From positions 1 to 64,000 of the forward strand of contig NZ_QAJM01000018.1 of the NCBI RefSeq assembly GCF_003852405.1: a DNA stretch of 64,000 nucleotides, given 5' to 3'. Shown here piece after piece: positions 55,332-63,694 of the stretch. Numbering within the stretch: the stretch's first letter is position 1; each line of letters opens with the position of its first letter. A program made the position numbers and the translations under genes. Source of the DNA: Pseudomonas sp. KBW05 (GTDB lineage Bacteria > Pseudomonadota > Gammaproteobacteria > Pseudomonadales > Pseudomonadaceae). Under the pieces are notes generated by a model that had not been told where the DNA came from, did not search any database, and saw only the letters and a list, made by a program, of their open reading frames with translations.

Positions 55332-55420
55332 TGTGGGAGCGGGCTTGCTCGCGAAAGCGGTGGGTCAGTCAATGAATCCGTTACTGATAGACCGCATTCG
55401 CGAGCAAGCCCGCTCCCACA
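55332..55420. repeat. REP doublet (REPIN) between the GST gene and creD
   Basis: TGTGGGAGCGGGCTTGCTCG and its inverted copy, 89 bp, GTGGGAGC ends outermost. It lies between convergent genes, where it could serve as a two-way transcript end. Confidence 0.92.
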
Positions 55421-55488
55421 TTGTCCAGTGGCGTGGTTGAGGAAGTTGACTAGCCGCGCCTTCATCTGCTGATCTTCCCTTAACCCAA

Positions 55489-56862
55489 TCATTGCACCCC
55501 CTCCAGATCAAACTGCAACGGCTCCACCGCCTTGCGCTTGCCCACGCCATACCAGTCCAGCTTGCGCGTCAGCACCATCACCGTGCCCAACAAGCCAAAC
55601 AGCAGCAGCGAGCCCATCAGCAGCGCGTAATCCTCGGCACTCAACAACCCGTAGAGCAAGCCATACAACGCCGCCAACCCCGCCGAAAAGCCCAGCCCGT
55701 GGCGGATGCTGCGCAGCACATGGCAGACGTAGAAGCCAATCAACAACACACAGGCGCTGGCGGAGATGAGGTAGGCCAGGGCGAAGCCGATGTGCTCGGA
55801 CAGCGACAACAGCAGCAGGTAGAAAAACGCCAGCGCAAAGCCCACCAACGCGTATTGGATCGGGTGCACCGCCAGGCTCTTCAGCACTTCGAACAGGAAG
55901 AAGCCGGCAAAGGTCAGGCCGATAAACAGCAGCGCGTATTTGATCGCCCGGTCGCTCTTGAGGTACTGGTCCACCGGGTCGATGAAGTTCACGCCGAAGC
56001 TGCGGTTGGTGAAGTCCTTGCAGCCCTGGCCGTCCAGGCAACTTTGCAGCGCCTGTTCTAGGTTGGTGGAGAAGAAGGTGGTCTGCCAGTTGGCGGTAAA
56101 GCCGCTATCGGTGACGTCCCGTTGGGCCGGCAGGAAGTTGCCGATAAAGCTCGGGTGCGGCCAGTTGGAGGCAAGCGACACTTGGCTGATCTTGCCCACC
56201 GGCACCACTTGCAACTGCTCGGTGCCTTGCAGGCGCAGGTCGAAGGCGAAGTCCACGACGTAGGGCTTTTTGCTGTCCTGTACCGGCAACGCCACGTGCA
56301 CGCCCTGCCCCAGCCAGTCCACTTGGGAGCCGGGTTCGAAGTCCAGCTGCTGGCTGCCCAGCTCCAGTTTCAGCGCGTTTTCGATGCCGCGAATATCGCT
56401 GATACCCACCGCCAGAAACGCCGGATCAAAGCGGTAATCGGCGAAGTCTTCGGTAATGCCCCATTGCGCGGGCAGCTCGAAGCGCCCACTGATGCGGTTG
56501 TCGGCATGGAACAGCCGCGCCTGGTAGATACCCCGTGCACGCAGTTCGGTCTGCACTTTGCCGTCGAGCTCAAAACGGTCCGGCAGGAAATACAGACGAC
56601 CACGCTCTTCACGGGTGACTTCGTAGCGTTTGTTGAGCTTTTCATTGAGCTTCCACTCGCGCACGGTCTTGCGGTAAGGCACCACCATCACCGGCCCGGT
56701 GAGGCGCTGGCTGTAGCTGGAACTGCGGGCAATATCCTCCAGCACGGCATCGCGAGTGTATTGGCGATCGCCGATGATGCCGTTGATCATCAGCAATGGA
56801 ATCAGCAATACCAGCATCAGCAGCGCAATCGCGCCCAGTTTGAAAAGCAGACTGCGGTTCAT
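55489..56862 (-). CDS. creD: Inner-membrane protein CreD
   Basis: A 457-residue protein with an N-terminal membrane anchor (FKLGAIALLMLVLLIPLLMI), a large periplasmic region (about 40-300) and five or so membrane helices at the C-terminus (from YALLFIGLTFAGFFLFEVLK). It is the main effector of CreBC signalling and is linked to envelope stability and beta-lactam response in P. aeruginosa and Aeromonas. It follows creC by 51 bp. I saw no classical cre tag (TTCAC repeats) just upstream. Confidence 0.93.
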   Translation of the reverse strand: MNRSLLFKLGAIALLMLVLLIPLLMINGIIGDRQYTRDAVLEDIARSSSYSQRLTGPVMVVPYRKTVREWKLNEKLNKRYEVTREERGRLYFLPDRFELDGKVQTELRARGIYQARLFHADNRISGRFELPAQWGITEDFADYRFDPAFLAVGISDIRGIENALKLELGSQQLDFEPGSQVDWLGQGVHVALPVQDSKKPYVVDFAFDLRLQGTEQLQVVPVGKISQVSLASNWPHPSFIGNFLPAQRDVTDSGFTANWQTTFFSTNLEQALQSCLDGQGCKDFTNRSFGVNFIDPVDQYLKSDRAIKYALLFIGLTFAGFFLFEVLKSLAVHPIQYALVGFALAFFYLLLLSLSEHIGFALAYLISASACVLLIGFYVCHVLRSIRHGLGFSAGLAALYGLLYGLLSAEDYALLMGSLLLFGLLGTVMVLTRKLDWYGVGKRKAVEPLQFDLEGVQ

Positions 56863-56913
56863 GGGACTCTCCCTGTTTTGATGGGGCGAGTCTGGGCAGC
56901 CTGTGTGGGGGGT

Positions 56914-58353
56914 TTATGTGGGCAATGTGGAGACTGTGTGGAGATGCAGCACCACTTGCACGCCGCCGGGCACATTGCCGATCTGCAAGGTGCCGCCGTG
57001 CAGCTTCATCACTTCTTCGACGAAATTCAGGCCCAGGCCGGTGCTTTTGCGTCCGCTGGCCGGCCGTGGCAGCGAGTAGAAACGCTCGCTCAGGCGTGGC
57101 AGGGCGTAGTCGGGAATCGGCGCCGCCTGGTTGAACACGCTGATGTGCACATCGTTGTGCTGCACCTGCGCGCTGAACGTCAAGGTGCCGCCCGCAGGCG
57201 TGAAGTCCAGGGCGTTGTCCAGCAGATTGCCCAGGGCCTGGCGCAACAGGAACGGCTCGCCGTAGACCTTCACATCGCCAGCAATCGCCTGTTCCACCTG
57301 CAAGCCGGCGCGTTCGATCCGCGCACATTGCGCCGTGAGCATGTCCTCGACCATCGCCGCCAGCGGGATGCTCGCCTGCTCTTCGAGGCCCTGGCGCTGC
57401 TCCACCTGTGCCAGGTTCAACAGGCGTTCGATCAACTGCTGCAAGCGCGCGCTTTCGCTGTCGATATTGCCGACAAACCGCTGCTGCTGCTCCCGGCTCA
57501 TATCACCCTGCAACAGCTCCGCTGCGCCGCGAATCGCCGCCAGCGGGCTTTTCAATTCGTGGGTCAGGGTGTGCACGTAATGTTCGACGTAGGCCTTGCC
57601 TTCCAGCTGCGTGCGCATGTGCTCCACGGCGGTGGAGAGCTGCTTCAACTCACCGCCGCGGTAATGCGGCAACTCGGCGCGGCGGCCTTCGCTGACGGCC
57701 TCGGCATACGCCGTGAGGCGACGCAACGCGACCGTCAGCCACCACGACAACAACGCACCCAGCAACAGGCCCAGCACCACCAGCCCGGCGCCGTACCACA
57801 GCAGACGCCGTTCGGTGCGGTCCACATAGGGCTGCAACGAACTGTTGGGCTTGGCCACGGTGACCACGCCGATGATCTCGCCGTTGTCACGGATCGGTGC
57901 GCCGACGTGCATCACAGACGAGGTGGCGTCATCCGGGTCGCTGCGGGTGGAGCGCGCACCGTACTCGCCGCGCAGGGTCAGGTACACGTCGTTCCATTTG
58001 GAATAGTCCTGGCCCACCGCCTCGCCTGTGGAATCGAGCAGCACGATGCCCTTGGCGTCGGTCACATAGATGCGATGGTTGACCTGGTTTTTCGGCAGGC
58101 CCCAGATGGTCGCCCCCGGCTGGCGATTGCCGTAGGCCTTGAGCCATTCGGGCCAATGGCTTTGGCCGAGGGTGCCGTTCTTCACGTCATCGCGCAGGAT
58201 CTCGGCGAGCAGGTTGGCGGTGTCCACCAGGGTTTCTTCGGTGGACTGGCGCACGCCGGGGCGGATTTCCTTCATGACCGTGCTCAGCACGAAATAGCCG
58301 GTGAGGCCGATAAACAGCGCATACACCAGGAAGATCCGCAGCCCCAGGCGCAT
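56914..58353 (-). CDS. creC: Sensor histidine kinase CreC
   Basis: A 479-residue kinase: membrane helices near 5-28 and 182-205 around a periplasmic sensor, a HAMP region, the H-box HYVHTLTHELKSPLAAIRGA with the phospho-His, then N-box (LGNLLDNALDFTP) and G-box (GRKSTGLGLNFVEEVMKLHG). Start and creB stop share one base (TGATG). Phosphorylates CreB in response to envelope or penicillin-binding-protein stress; the exact cue is unknown. Confidence 0.94.
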   Translation of the reverse strand: MRLGLRIFLVYALFIGLTGYFVLSTVMKEIRPGVRQSTEETLVDTANLLAEILRDDVKNGTLGQSHWPEWLKAYGNRQPGATIWGLPKNQVNHRIYVTDAKGIVLLDSTGEAVGQDYSKWNDVYLTLRGEYGARSTRSDPDDATSSVMHVGAPIRDNGEIIGVVTVAKPNSSLQPYVDRTERRLLWYGAGLVVLGLLLGALLSWWLTVALRRLTAYAEAVSEGRRAELPHYRGGELKQLSTAVEHMRTQLEGKAYVEHYVHTLTHELKSPLAAIRGAAELLQGDMSREQQQRFVGNIDSESARLQQLIERLLNLAQVEQRQGLEEQASIPLAAMVEDMLTAQCARIERAGLQVEQAIAGDVKVYGEPFLLRQALGNLLDNALDFTPAGGTLTFSAQVQHNDVHISVFNQAAPIPDYALPRLSERFYSLPRPASGRKSTGLGLNFVEEVMKLHGGTLQIGNVPGGVQVVLHLHTVSTLPT

Positions 58354-59021
58354 CAGCTATTGCTCGGGCTGTAGCTGTAGCCGAGGCCGCGATGGGTCTG
58401 GATCGGCTCGGCCTCCGCCGCCACGCTGCGTAACTTGCTGCGCAGGCTTTTGATGTGGCTGTCGATATTGCGCTCGTAACCGGCATCTGCCGCCACACCG
58501 ACCGCGTCCAGCAATTGCTCGCGGCTGAACACGCGCTCGGGCTGTTCCAGCAGGCTTTGCAACAGGCGGAATTCGTGGCGGGTCAGGTTCAGCGGCTGGC
58601 CGCGATAGTTGATCTGCATGCGTTCCAGGTCGACCTGGAACACCGCTGGCGCCACACCGGGGCCGACGCGTTTGAGGATCGCCTTGACCCGCGCCGCTAC
58701 TTCCCGGGGGCTGAAGGGTTTGACCACATAATCGTCGGCGCCAATCTCCAGGCCCACTACGCGGTCAATCTCACCGTCGCGGGCGCTGAGAAACATCACC
58801 GGCACTTCGCTGAAACGGCGCAGTTGCTTGCAGGTTTCAAAGCCGGTGATGTCGGGCAGGCCGATGTCGAGGATGATCAGGTCCGCCGGGGCCTGGCGCT
58901 GATGGGCCAGCGCCTCCTGGCCAAGGCTCAGCCAGGTGGTGGTGAAACCCTCGCCTTGCAGGGCGAATATCAGCGTGTCGGCTATCGCCGCTTCGTCTTC
59001 GACAATCAGGATGTGGGGCAT
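58353..59021 (-). CDS. creB: Response regulator CreB
   Basis: A 222-residue OmpR-family regulator with receiver domain (phosphoacceptor D52 in LIILDIGLPD, Lys in VVKPFSPREVAARV) and a winged-helix C-terminus (LNLTRHEFRLLQSLLEQPER, then RNIDSHIKSLRSKLR). Gene order creB-creC-creD on the minus strand, 9 bp after the retropepsin-like gene, so that gene may share the transcript. Confidence 0.94.
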   Translation of the reverse strand: MPHILIVEDEAAIADTLIFALQGEGFTTTWLSLGQEALAHQRQAPADLIILDIGLPDITGFETCKQLRRFSEVPVMFLSARDGEIDRVVGLEIGADDYVVKPFSPREVAARVKAILKRVGPGVAPAVFQVDLERMQINYRGQPLNLTRHEFRLLQSLLEQPERVFSREQLLDAVGVAADAGYERNIDSHIKSLRSKLRSVAAEAEPIQTHRGLGYSYSPSNS

Positions 59022-59030
59022 GGGGGTCTA

Positions 59031-59531
59031 TCAGCAGTCCGGTTTGTCCGCAGTGTAACGACGCGCCGGGTTTACCGCTGCGCCAAATTCACGCAGGGCC
59101 TTGGCGCCGATCAGCAACGGGTAGTTGAAGCTGCTGCGGTCGGTGAGGTTGACCTCGACGGTGCGCTTGACGTTGCCCAGGCACATTTCCAGGTCGATCA
59201 CCGGGCGCTTGGCCACGGTGGCTTCGTCCTTGTCGTCGTCTTCGTCGGCGCGGCTCTTGATCTTGCTGATGCGCGAGACTTTGTGCTCGTAGACCTTGTC
59301 GGACGCGTCCTTGCCGCCGAGGCGGAAGCGCACCCAGTCGTCGCCGTCACGTTGGAAGGTTTCGATGTTGCGCGCAGAGAGCGAGGCCGTCAGGGCGCCG
59401 GTGTCCATCTTGGCCTTGAAGGTTTCGCCGATCTCCGGCAATTGGATGTATTCGTAGCGACCGTAGAGGGTCGGTTCGGCAGCCATGACGGGCACGGCAA
59501 CCAGGGCGAACGCAGCAAGTAACAGTTTCAC
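59031..59531 (-). CDS. Retropepsin-like 'ATP-dependent zinc protease' family protein
   Basis: A 166-residue exported protein with signal peptide MKLLLAAFALVAVPVMA and the DUF785 (PF05618) fold. It has a single aspartic-protease-type D-T-G motif (KMDTGALTASLSA, near residue 42), and TDRSSFNYPLLIGAKALREF closes the domain. The family name claims zinc and ATP, but the motif and fold argue for a retropepsin-like enzyme working as a dimer. It has an acidic Asp-rich loop near 96. Position directly before creBCD hints at an envelope role. Confidence 0.85.
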   Translation of the reverse strand: MKLLLAAFALVAVPVMAAEPTLYGRYEYIQLPEIGETFKAKMDTGALTASLSARNIETFQRDGDDWVRFRLGGKDASDKVYEHKVSRISKIKSRADEDDDKDEATVAKRPVIDLEMCLGNVKRTVEVNLTDRSSFNYPLLIGAKALREFGAAVNPARRYTADKPDC

Positions 59532-59593
59532 GAAGGGATGTCCTCGGAAAGAAGTAGGCGGATTCTAGACCGCAAAAGCGCGGGTTAGTTAGC

Positions 59594-59618
59594 TCGTTCC
59601 TACGCAGAGCGTGGGAAC
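59594..59618. repeat. Short pseudomonad inverted repeat
   Basis: CGTTCC and GGAACG flank TACGCAGAGCGTG. This resembles a dispersed intergenic repeat of P. fluorescens genomes (CGTTCCCACGCTCTGCGTGG type). It lies between the divergent retropepsin-like and acyltransferase genes. Confidence 0.6.
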
Positions 59619-59704
59619 GATCACATTCGTCCAGCGCTTTGCGATTTGGCCTCTAGACTCACCTTGCTTATCATGGCCCGCCCACAAGAATCCAAGAGTT
59701 GCTT

Positions 59705-60619
59705 ATGCGCCGCCTGCTCACCGGCTGTTTTGTCACCCTGCTGCTGTTGCTCAACACCCTGGTCCTGATCGGTCCGTTGATGGCGTTTGCCCTGCTCAAA
59801 CTGGTCGCCCCCGGCCGCTCGCGCGACACCATGTCGTGGGCGGTAATGTGGATCGCCGAGACCTGGGCCGAGATCGACAAGCTGATTTTCGCGCTGTGTA
59901 TCCCGACGCAATGGGACATTCGTGGCGGCGGCGACTTGCGCACCGACACGTCCTACCTGGTCATCAGCAACCACCAATCCTGGGTGGATATCCCCGCGCT
60001 GATCCAGGCTCTCAATCGGCGTACGCCGTTCTTCAAGTTTTTCCTGAAAAAAGAGCTGATCTGGGTGCCCTTCCTTGGCCTGGCCTGGTGGGCGCTGGAT
60101 TACCCGTTCATGAAACGCTACAGCAAGGCGTTCCTGGCCAAACACCCGGAGCTGGCCGGGCAGGATTTGCAGATCACCAGGCAGGCGTGCGAGCTGTTCA
60201 AGCGCCAGCCGGTGACGGTGGTCAATTATCTGGAGGGAACGCGATTTACCGAGGCCAAACGGGTGCAGCAGTCATCACCCTTTACCCATCTGCTCAAGCC
60301 CAAGGCGGGCGGCGTGGCGTTTGTACTGGCGGCGATGGGTGAACAACTGGATGCGATCCTCGACGTCACCGTGGTTTACCCTCAGGAGAAGACGCCAGGG
60401 TTCTGGGACTTGATCAGCGGCGCAGTGCCGAAAGTGATCATTGATATCCGCACCCGCGAACTGGACCCGGCGTTATGGCAGGGGGATTACGAGAACGATC
60501 CGGCGTTTCGCCAGACCATCCAGAACTGGGTGAACCAGCTCTGGACGGAGAAGGACCTGCGTATACAAGCGCTTTCAAATGAACGCGGTGGGACTGGTCA
60601 CAGAACCTTGGAGCCTTAG
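59705..60619 (+). CDS. PlsC-family acyltransferase
   Basis: A 304-residue membrane-anchored acyltransferase: N-terminal helix LLLLLNTLVLIGPLMAFALL, motif I NHQSWVDIPAL (H-x4-D), motif II near FFLKKELIWVPFLG, motif III VVNYLEGTRFTEAKR. It is of the YihG type, lysophospholipid acyltransferases distinct from the essential PlsC. E. coli YihG acts on lysophosphatidate and alters acyl composition. ATG 59705 is chosen over TTG 59699. Confidence 0.88.
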   Translation: MRRLLTGCFVTLLLLLNTLVLIGPLMAFALLKLVAPGRSRDTMSWAVMWIAETWAEIDKLIFALCIPTQWDIRGGGDLRTDTSYLVISNHQSWVDIPALIQALNRRTPFFKFFLKKELIWVPFLGLAWWALDYPFMKRYSKAFLAKHPELAGQDLQITRQACELFKRQPVTVVNYLEGTRFTEAKRVQQSSPFTHLLKPKAGGVAFVLAAMGEQLDAILDVTVVYPQEKTPGFWDLISGAVPKVIIDIRTRELDPALWQGDYENDPAFRQTIQNWVNQLWTEKDLRIQALSNERGGTGHRTLEP

Positions 60620-60636
60620 TGTTTTGGGTTCAACGT

Positions 60637-61428
60637 TCAGGCCTGCGACTGCAGGCTATTCACTAGAGCCGTTCGTACCTGTTCGGCGTCACTGGCCGTA
60701 GCGCCAACGCCAACAAGATCTTGAATGGCCGAGCGCAGATCGGCCAACACCTGTTGGGCATCTGCGCCGGTAGCGCCGCCATCAAGGAGCTTCTTGAGGG
60801 TTGAAGCTACAGTGTCAGCCTTATCATCCAGGGACTTCGACGTCTTCGACTGCAGGTCTGCAAGCTTGACCGCACCTGGCATTTCTCCGTCGCCAGTCCA
60901 CTGTTTCGCCGGCCCGACCACTATTGGCTGGCCGTCCTTCCCCTTTATAATATCGACCCCGCCGGAAGGCAGCTCTTTGTCGGCTGGCCACTCCTTCGCA
61001 CCTCGTTTAGCCCCTTCATCTGTAAGCTTGACCGCACCTGGCATTTCTCCGTCGCCAGTCCACTGTTTCGCCGGCCCGAGCACTATTGGCTGGCCGTCCT
61101 TCCCCTTTATAATATCGACCCCGCCTGAAGGCAGCTCTTTACCGGCTGGCCATTCTTTCGCCGCTGCATCGCTGCGAGAGCTTTCCGAGCCGATAAATGT
61201 CTGGAGTGTTTGCAAGCTTTTCAGCAGGTTGGCAACTGACTTATCAGGATTGGTTCCATCAAGTACGGCCCTCACGTCATTGCGCAAATCCTGCATTAAC
61301 CACGTCGGGATCTGCGAGCTATTCGCTGCGTTTGCGCCAATCTGTCCAGTTTTTTGGCTCTGCTCATGGCTGTTGAGCTGGTTGATAAAGGTCTGCACTG
61401 TATTCTGAAGCTGGTTGACAGAAGTCAT
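60637..61428 (-). CDS. Repeat-containing cysteine-free protein behind a putative hrp box; candidate type III-secreted protein
   Basis: A 263-residue protein of no family I know. It has no cysteine, signal peptide or membrane helix. The N-terminus is rich in Ser, Asn and Gln, has Val at position 4 and no Asp/Glu before E22, all features of Pseudomonas type III export signals. Residues 91-144 and 145-190 are a near-identical tandem repeat (period 54). Each unit holds two AK[E/Q]W-type sub-motifs (at K91, K121, K145, K175). The C-terminus has a second repeat of about 24 residues (GGATGADAQQV 217-227, GVGATASDAEQV 240-251). A putative HrpL promoter lies 71-99 nt upstream. No secretion genes are nearby. 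Function unknown. Confidence 0.8.
   Translation of the reverse strand: MTSVNQLQNTVQTFINQLNSHEQSQKTGQIGANAANSSQIPTWLMQDLRNDVRAVLDGTNPDKSVANLLKSLQTLQTFIGSESSRSDAAAKEWPAGKELPSGGVDIIKGKDGQPIVLGPAKQWTGDGEMPGAVKLTDEGAKRGAKEWPADKELPSGGVDIIKGKDGQPIVVGPAKQWTGDGEMPGAVKLADLQSKTSKSLDDKADTVASTLKKLLDGGATGADAQQVLADLRSAIQDLVGVGATASDAEQVRTALVNSLQSQA
60859..61158 (-). repeat. 162-bp in-gene tandem duplication
   Basis: 60997-61158 and 60859-60996 (the second copy partial, 138 bp) are almost identical in DNA, including silent positions. The few differences are mostly in the segment encoding PA(G/D)KE and at one Leu/Val codon. The DNA similarity points to recent duplication or gene conversion. Confidence 0.9.
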
Positions 61429-61498
61429 GGGTTCACCAGTGGGTCAGTTGATTGAACCTTCCTACAGATCAACTATCGCGATGCTGTGAAGGTACTAC

Positions 61499-61527
61499 TG
61501 CGTGGCCCTCACAACTCCTACCGTTCC
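61499..61527 (-). promoter_or_regulatory. Putative hrp box (HrpL-dependent promoter)
   Basis: On the minus strand GGAACG (61527-61522), 16 nt, CCACGCA (61505-61499). The consensus is GGAACC-N15/16-CCACNNA, so only the last base of the -35 half differs. The following gene starts about 70 nt downstream, a usual distance for HrpL-regulated genes. Confidence 0.65.
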
Positions 61528-61587
61528 CAGTGCCTCACCACAATTTATTTCAACGACAACCAGCCCCCCATATTGCAGCAAACACAG

Positions 61588-62160
61588 TCAACCGCCAGTC
61601 CCCCAAGCCTGGGCCAGTTTGCCCAGCACCGAGCTACTGGCACCCTGGCCACCCAGGTATTGCAGGATCACCGGCGCAAACTGGCCGATCATGCCGCTGT
61701 CCATGCCCAGGGCACTGAACGCGGTATTCAGGTCGTTGGTGCTCTTCACGTTACCCAGCAGGCCATCAAGGCCGCTGGTCTTGCTGCCGCCCGCCTGGCC
61801 GAGCATCCCGCTCAAGGCGCCGAGGCTGCCCAGGGCGTTGTTGCCCGACAGTTGATCCAGGCCCGGCACGCTGTTGCCCAGTTGCGAGTAGTCATTGCCG
61901 CTGAGTTTGTTCTTGGCCAAGCCGAGCATGGCACCGGTGCCGCCGACCGCCTGCTCGGGGGTGATGTTCAGTTGCGAGGTCAGTGCGCTCAGCAGGCCGG
62001 CCGTCTCGGACGACGGTGCAGCAGCGGCAGCCTTGTTGTTGCCACCTTGCATGCCGGAAATCGCATTGGCTGCATCGCCAAGGCTGAAGCCTGCGGCGAA
62101 CACCGGGCCGGCTGCCAGGGTCATCAGGCAGGAAAGGGCAAAACCGCGTGAAATCTTCAT
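61588..62160 (-). CDS. DUF2780-domain exported protein
   Basis: A 190-residue secreted or periplasmic protein with signal peptide (KISRGFALSCLMTLAAGPVFA) and a Gly/Ser/Ala-rich body of the DUF2780 (VcgC/VcgE-type) family: LLSALTSQLNITPEQAVGGT near residue 55 and an LGMDSGMIGQFAPVILQYLG segment near 150. ATG 62160 is chosen because the signal peptide starts there. Function unknown. Confidence 0.85.
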   Translation of the reverse strand: MKISRGFALSCLMTLAAGPVFAAGFSLGDAANAISGMQGGNNKAAAAAPSSETAGLLSALTSQLNITPEQAVGGTGAMLGLAKNKLSGNDYSQLGNSVPGLDQLSGNNALGSLGALSGMLGQAGGSKTSGLDGLLGNVKSTNDLNTAFSALGMDSGMIGQFAPVILQYLGGQGASSSVLGKLAQAWGTGG

Positions 62161-62311
62161 TGAAACAACCTCTGGATGTAAGAGCTGAAAGCAGGGCTTT
62201 GACTGACCATCCCGAAGGATTGTTCCCACGTAGAGATTAGTTCAGAAAAGGCTGCATCCGAATGGTCCGCCTGCGCGTATATCTCCCATGCGCCGACCGG
62301 AGTTGCATGGA

Positions 62312-62935
62312 ATGAATGCCATCGCTGAACTACCCTCTTACCGAGCGCAGTCACGCAGCCCTCGCTCGGTGATCTGGAGAAGCCTTATTTCGACTCACGA
62401 TGCAGACCCGTTGCGCGCCCTGCTGGCCGAATCTGCCTCTGGCAATCGCCAGGCGTTCGAGGCGCTTTACCGCAGTGTTTCGCCGCGCTTGCACGGCATC
62501 GCCCTGCGCTTCATGGGGCGCTCGGACCTGGCTGAAGAGGTACTGCAGGAAGCCTTCGTGCGCATCTGGTACAACGCCTCGCGCTACGAGGCCCACCTGG
62601 CGGCACCGATGACGTGGATGGTCAACATCACCCGCAACCTGGCCATCGACCAATTACGCAAACGCCGCGAACAGCCCCTGGCCGACGGCCAACAGGACGC
62701 CCTGCCCGACGACGGCCCCAGCGCCCACGAACAGCTCGACCGTGAACGTGGCGCCCAGGCACTTAGCCGCTGCCTCGATAGCCTTGACGCCGTGCAACGC
62801 CAATCGATCAGTGTGGCGTACTTCAAGGGCCTGTCATGCACGGAGCTGGCCGAACACATGGCGGCGCCGCTGGGTTCGGTCAAATCCTGGATCCGTCGCG
62901 GCATGGAACGCCTGCGCAGGTGCCTTGAATCATGA
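62312..62935 (+). CDS. ECF RNA polymerase sigma factor
   Basis: A 207-residue ECF sigma: region 2 FEALYRSVSPRLHGIALRFM with GRSDLAEEVLQEAFVRIWYN, region 4 RQSISVAYFKGLSCTELAEH followed by a GSVKSWIRRGMERLRRCL recognition helix. GGAG lies 9 nt before ATG 62312; an in-frame ATG at 62288 is also possible. It overlaps the anti-sigma gene by 4 nt (ATGA), of the SigK/RskA-like class, so the pair is co-translated and the sigma is held at the membrane until a signal arrives. Confidence 0.9.
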   Translation: MNAIAELPSYRAQSRSPRSVIWRSLISTHDADPLRALLAESASGNRQAFEALYRSVSPRLHGIALRFMGRSDLAEEVLQEAFVRIWYNASRYEAHLAAPMTWMVNITRNLAIDQLRKRREQPLADGQQDALPDDGPSAHEQLDRERGAQALSRCLDSLDAVQRQSISVAYFKGLSCTELAEHMAAPLGSVKSWIRRGMERLRRCLES

Positions 62936-63609
62936 ACTACCAAACCCCTACCCTGCGCCGCGCACTCGCCGCCGACTATGCCATTGGGCTGATGCCGGCT
63001 ACCGCCCGTCGGCGTTTTGACAGCCTGCTGCTGGACGATGCGGCGCTGCGCGTCGAACTCGGCCGCTGGCAGGACGCCCTCGCCAGCCTGTCCGGCGGGC
63101 TACCGGAACACCCGGTGCCAGACCACGTGTGGGCAGGCATCCAGGCACGCATCGAGCCGCAGGTGCTGCACCTGCCGGTGAAGAAACCGGTGTGGCGCAA
63201 TGTGCGCCTGCTGGCGGCCGCCTGCGCGGTGGGCGTGGCGCTGTTGGTGGGCGTGTTGTACCCGCGCGATCCGGGCGTGACGTACAACGCCACCCTGCTC
63301 AACGCCAGCCAGCAGCCGGCGTTGCGGGTGCAGGCGGTAGGCGATCACCTGCAAATCGAGGCGCTGGCGTTGGCCGCTGTGGAGCCCGCGCGTGACTTGG
63401 AGCTATGGGCAGTTCCCAGCGGCGGCAAACCGATATCCCTGGGCCTTGTGCCGGCCAATGGAAAAGGTCGAATTCAACTGAGCACGGCCCAGCAAGCCTT
63501 GCTCATCAAGCCGCTGACCCTGGCCGTCAGCCTGGAACCACGCGGCGGTTCGCCGACCGGCCAGCCTACTGGCCCTGTGCTATATCAAGGCCAATTGGCA
63601 TCACTTTAA
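62932..63609 (+). CDS. RskA-type membrane anti-sigma factor
   Basis: A 225-residue protein: a cytoplasmic sigma-binding part (about 1-80, LRRALAADYAIGLMPATARR) without the zinc HxxxCxxC motif, one membrane helix (about 86-106, NVRLLAAACAVGVALLVGVL) and a periplasmic RskA domain (about 115-225) with DLELWAVPSGGKPISLGLVP. Holds the ECF sigma until periplasmic proteolysis. Related to anti-SigK of mycobacteria by domain order. Confidence 0.9.
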   Translation: MNYQTPTLRRALAADYAIGLMPATARRRFDSLLLDDAALRVELGRWQDALASLSGGLPEHPVPDHVWAGIQARIEPQVLHLPVKKPVWRNVRLLAAACAVGVALLVGVLYPRDPGVTYNATLLNASQQPALRVQAVGDHLQIEALALAAVEPARDLELWAVPSGGKPISLGLVPANGKGRIQLSTAQQALLIKPLTLAVSLEPRGGSPTGQPTGPVLYQGQLASL

Positions 63610-63694
63610 CGAAGATCACGGCTGATGGGCTCAGGAACCCATCGCCCCGCGCAAGGTCCATGAACTAACTACAAAATTTGTCAGGAAGAGACCT

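Noticed and set aside
56863-56913. Cre tag (TTCAC direct repeat) upstream of creD
   Set aside because: I looked on the minus strand in the creC-creD gap and found no TTCAC repeat; control of creD here may be from the creB promoter or a diverged site.
56122-58374. 750-codon open frame antisense to creD and creC
   Set aside because: It spans two genes and their junction and is Gln/His/Ala-rich shadow sequence; both cre products are recognisable on the minus strand.
60859-61158. Direct repeats taken as a possible CRISPR array
   Set aside because: Only two units of 162 bp, in frame, encoding the same peptide, with no spacers and no cas genes.
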